Part shown: positions 59,991 through 64,000 of the stretch, piece after piece
Position numbering within the stretch: the stretch's first letter is position 1
How the letters are laid out: each line of letters begins with the position of its first letter
Source: Colletes latitarsis
Taxonomy: Eukaryota > Arthropoda > Insecta > Hymenoptera > Colletidae
NCBI RefSeq assembly: GCF_051014445.1
Contig: NW_027488365.1
Coordinates: 44,402,001 to 44,466,000 of the forward strand
Reading direction: 5' to 3'
Length of the DNA stretch: 64,000 nt
Position numbers and translations under genes: made by a program
Notes under the pieces: generated by a model
Seen by the model: only the letters and a program-made list of their open reading frames with translations
Databases searched by the model: none
What the model was told of the DNA's origin: nothing

Positions 59991-61139
59991 TATTTTAGAG
60001 GATATCACCGGTTAGGTCAGGGCTAGGTCTGGGTTATGCCCGCATCTGGCTTATACATTCGCCTTTTTCGCAAACTTGTTGGCTAGATCCTGGGTTTTTT
60101 TCGGGTTTGAATCACGTGGTAATGTGGTACGACACAGAAACAAGCCATTAAACCTGGATTCGGACAGTATTTTAGAGGATAACACCGGTTAGGTCTGGGT
60201 TAGGTCTGGTATATGCGCGCATCTGGCTCATGATTTTGCCCTCTTCGCATACTTGTTGACCAGATCCTGGTTTTTTTTCGTGTTTGATTCACGTAGTAAT
60301 GTTGTACCACACTGAGGCAGTCAATTAAACCTGGATTCGGACAGTATTTTAGAGGATAACACCGGTTAGGTCTGGGTTAGGTCTGGGTTATGCCCGCATC
60401 TGGCTCATGATTTTGCCTTCTTCGCATACTTGTTGGCCAGATCCTCGGTTTTTTTCGTGTTTCAATCACGCCGTAATGTGGTAACACACTGAAGCAGTCA
60501 ATTAAACCTGGTTTCGATCAATATTTTAGAGGATAACACCGGTTAGGTCTGGGTTAGGTCTGGTATATGCGCGCATCAGGCTTATACTTTCGCCTTTTTC
60601 GCAAACTTGTTGGCCAGATCATGGGTTTTTTCCGTGTTTGAATCACGTACTAATGTTGTACCACACTGAGGCAGTCAATTAAACCTGGTTTCGATCAATA
60701 TTTTACAGGATAACACCGGTTAGGACTGGGTTAGGTCTGGGTAATGCCCGCATCTGGCTCATGATTTTGCCTTCTTCGCATAATTGTTGGCCAGATCCTG
60801 GGTTTTTTTCGTGTTTGAATCACGTAGTAATGTGGTAACACACTTAAGCAGTCAATTAAACCTGGTTTCGATCAATATTTTAGAGGATAACACCGGTTAG
60901 GTCTGGGTTAGGTCTGGGTTATGCCCGCATCTGGCTCATGATTTTGCCTTCTTCGCATACTTGTTGGCCAGATCCTGGGTTTTTTTCGTGTTTGAATCAC
61001 GTAGTAATGTGGTAACACACTGAACCAGTCAATTAAACCTGGTTTGGATCAATATTTTAGAGGATAACACCGGTTAGGTCTGGGTTAGGTCTGGGTTATG
61101 CCCGCATCTGGCTTATACTTTCGCCTTTTTTGCAAACTT

Positions 61140-64000
61140 GTTGGCTAGATCCTGGGTTTTTTCGGGTTTGAATCACGTGGTAATGTGGTACGACACAGAA
61201 ACAAGCCATTAAACCTGGATTCGGACAGTATTTTAGAGGATAACACCGGTTAGGTCTGGGTTATGTCTAGGATATGCGCGCATCTGGCTTATACTTTCTC
61301 CTTTTTCGCTAACTTGTTGGCTAGATCCTGGGATATGTCGGGTTTCGAATCACGTAGTAATGTGGTAACACACTGAAGCAGTCAATAAAACCTGGTTTCG
61401 ATCAATATTTTAGAGGATAACGCCGGTTAGGTCTGGGTTAGGTCTGGGTTATGCCCGCATCTGGCTCATGATTTTGCCTTCTTCGCATACTTGTTGGCCA
61501 GATCCTGGGCTTTTTTCGTGTTTGAATCACGTAGTAATGTGGTAATACACTGAAGCAGTCAATAGAACCTGGTTTCGATCAATATTTTAGAGGATAACAC
61601 CGGTTAGGTCTGGGTTAGGTCTGGGATATGCGCGCATCTGGCTTATACTTTCGCCTTTTTCGTAAACATGTTGGCTAGATCCTGGGTTTTTTTCGGGTTT
61701 GAATAACGCAGTAATGTGGTACCACACTGAAGCAGTCAATTAAACCTGATTTCGATCAATATTTTAGAGGATAACGCCGGTTAGGTCTGGGTTAGGTCTG
61801 GGTTATGCCCGCATCTGGCTCATGATTTTGCCATCATCGCATACTTGTTGGCCAGATCCTGGGTTTTTTCCGTGTTTGAATCACGTAGTAATGTGGTAAC
61901 ACACTGAAGCAGTCAATTAAACCTGGTTTCGATCAATATTTCAGAGGATAACACCCGTTAGGTCTGGGTTAGGTCCGGGATATGCCCGCATCTGGCTCAT
62001 GATTTTGCCTTCTTCGCATACTTGTTGGCCAGATCCTGGGTTTTTTCCGTGTTTGAATCACGTAGTAATGTGGTAACACACCGAAGCAGTCAATTAAACC
62101 TGGTTTCGATCAATATTTCAGAGGATAACACCGGTTAGGTCTGGGTTAGGTCTGGGTTATGCCCGCATCTGGCTTATACTTTCGCCTTTTTCGCAAACTT
62201 GTTGGCCAGATCCTGGGTTTTTTTCGTGTTTGAATCATGTAGTAATGTGGTAACACACTGAAGCAGTCAATTAAACCTGGTTTCGATCAATATTTTAGAG
62301 GATAACACCGGTTAGGTCAGGGTTAGGTCTGGGTTATGCCCGCATCTGGCTTATACATTCGCCTTTTTCGCAAACTTGTTGGCTAGATCCTGGGTTTTTT
62401 TCGGGTTGAATCACGTGGTAATGTGGTACGACACAGAAACAAGCCATTAAACCTGGATTCGGACAGTATTTTAGAGGATAACACCGGTTAGGTCTGGGTT
62501 AGGTCTGGGTTATGCCCGCATCTGGCTCATGATTTTGCCTTCTTCGCATACTTGTTGGCCAGATCCTGGGTTTTTTTCGCGTTTGAATCACGTAGTAATG
62601 TGGTAGCACACTGAAGCAGTCAATTAAACCTGGTTTCGATCAATATTTTAGAGGATAACACCGGTTAGGTCTGGGTTAGGTCTGGGTTATGCCCGCATCT
62701 GGCTTATACATTCGCCTTTTTCGCAAACTTGTTGGCTAGATCCTGGGTTTTTTCGGGTTTGAATCACGTGGTAATGTGGTACGACACAGAAACAAGCCAT
62801 TAAACCTGGATTCGGACAGTATTTTAGAGGATAACACCGGTTAGGTCTGGGTTATGTCTAGGATATGCGCGCATCTGGCTTATACTTTCTCCTTTTTCGC
62901 TAACTTGTTGGCTAGATCCTGGGATATGTCGGGTTTCGAATCACGTAGTAATGTGGTAACACACTGAAGCAGTCAATAAAACCTGGTTTCGATCAATATT
63001 TTAGAGGATAACGCCGGTTAGGTCTGGGTTAGGTCTGGGTTATGCCCGCATCTGGCTCATGATTTTGCCTTCTTCGCATACTTGTTGGCCAGATCCTGGG
63101 CTTTTTTCGTGTTTGAATCACGTAGTAATGTGGTAATACACTGAAGCAGTCAATAGAACCTGGTTTCGATCAATATTTTAGAGGATAACACCGGTTAGGT
63201 CTGGGTTAGGTCTGGGATATGCGCGCATCTGGCTTATACTTTCGCCTTTTTCGTAAACATGTTGGCTAGATCCTGGGTTTTTTTCGGGTTTGAATAACGC
63301 AGTAATGTGGTACCACACTGAAGCAGTCAATTAAACCTGATTTCGATCAATATTTTAGAGGATAACGCCGGTTAGGTCTGGGTTAGGTCTGGGTTATGCC
63401 CGCATCTGGCTCATGATTTTGCCATCATCGCATACTTGTTGGCCAGATCCTGGGTTTTTTCCGTGTTTGAATCACGTAGTAATGTGGTAACACACTGAAG
63501 CAGTCAATTAAACCTGGTTTCGATCAATATTTCAGAGGATAACACCCGTTAGGTCTGGGTTAGGTCCGGGATATGCCCGCATCTGGCTCATGATTTTGCC
63601 TTCTTCGCATACTTGTTGGCCAGATCCTGGGTTTTTTCCGTGTTTGAATCACGTAGTAATGTGGTAACACACCGAAGCAGTCAATTAAACCTGGTTTCGA
63701 TCAATATTTCAGAGGATAACACCGGTTAGGTCTGGGTTAGGTCTGGGTTATGCCCGCATCTGGCTTATACTTTCGCCTTTTTCGCAAACTTGTTGGCCAG
63801 ATCCTGGGTTTTTTTCGTGTTTGAATCATGTAGTAATGTGGTAACACACTGAAGCAGTCAATTAAACCTGGTTTCGATCAATATTTTAGAGGATAACACC
63901 GGTTAGGTCAGGGTTAGGTCTGGGTTATGCCCGCATCTGGCTTATACATTCGCCTTTTTCGCAAACTTGTTGGCTAGATCCTGGGTTTTTTTCGGGTTGA
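61140..64000. repeat. Tandem duplication of a nine-monomer block, 1591 bp period
   Basis: The unusual unit with CTGGGATATGTCGGG lies at about 61330 and 62921. GCCATCATCGC (about 61831 and 63422) and GGTTAGGTCAGGG (about 62310 and 63901) keep the same 1591 bp offset. The match covers about 61140-62409 against 62731-64000 and runs off the window end. Confidence 0.88.

Larger units (their letters stand above)
43095..64000. repeat. Right satellite array, same ~177-bp monomer family
   Basis: About 118 further monomers of the same family, in the same orientation and phase as the left array, run to the window edge. The first monomer (43095-43320) is a rare subtype, with GGATTCGGACAGTATTTTGG and GGCTTGGGTTTCG. 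It also occurs near 3591 and 13829 in the left array. Another subtype, with GTGGTACGACACAGAAACAAG, appears only on the right (for example 50570, 52330, 56050, 57830, 60120, 61190, 62430, 62780). Larger duplicated blocks are listed separately. The array continues past both window ends, so its true length is unknown. Confidence 0.97.

Noticed and set aside
1..64000. rDNA intergenic spacer
   Set aside because: No 18S, 5.8S, 28S or 5S sequence was recognised, and no LINE of R1/R2 type sits in a 28S target here.

Overview
This window is eukaryotic, not bacterial. It is a satellite array interrupted once by an 18.7 kb AT-rich island of nested transposable elements. An insect is the likely source, and within insects a hymenopteran is my best guess. 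The reasons are the TTAGG-based repeats, a Copia element whose primer site fits an initiator-Met tRNA, a GC-rich R1-clade non-LTR retrotransposon, and remnants of Merlin-like and Tigger/pogo-like DNA transposons. I see no ordinary host gene, no rRNA or tRNA gene and no CRISPR array.

Layout. 1-24373 and 43095-64000 are one satellite with a monomer of about 177 bp, roughly 250 copies in all, in one orientation. Each monomer opens with two (in some, one) tandem copies of the 11-mer TTAGGTCTGGG, which looks like a long variant of the insect telomere repeat TTAGG. Several monomer subtypes alternate. Blocks of monomers are duplicated at larger scales: about 10.1-10.2 kb and 1.6-2.3 kb on the left, and 1062 bp, 5486 bp and 1591 bp on the right.

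The island (24374-43094) breaks the array at nearly one phase of the monomer, so it probably entered a pre-existing array. Its left half is a stack. A degenerate Merlin-like (ISXO2/IS1595-type) DNA transposon, about 25.28-37.45 kb, holds a decayed Copia LTR retrotransposon at 26782-37273 on the minus strand, with TSD ATAAC. That Copia element is split inside gag by a full-length R1-clade LINE at 30620-36615 on the minus strand, with a 14 bp TSD and a poly(A) tail. Both LINE ORFs are open, so it is the youngest layer and the only element here that looks coding-competent. Its ORF1 and ORF2 overlap in TAATG.

The right half holds two TA-flanked terminal-inverted-repeat elements that share the terminus CAGGGTGTTCGGCCA (38090-39466 and 42402-43078). 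Between them lie a decayed Tigger/pogo-like DDE transposase (39558-about 40750) and a 1.2 kb foldback with arms of about 470 bp (41059-42278).

Nothing in the window forms an operon or pathway. The interest lies in the telomere-motif satellite, the readable order of insertions, and the apparently intact LINE.
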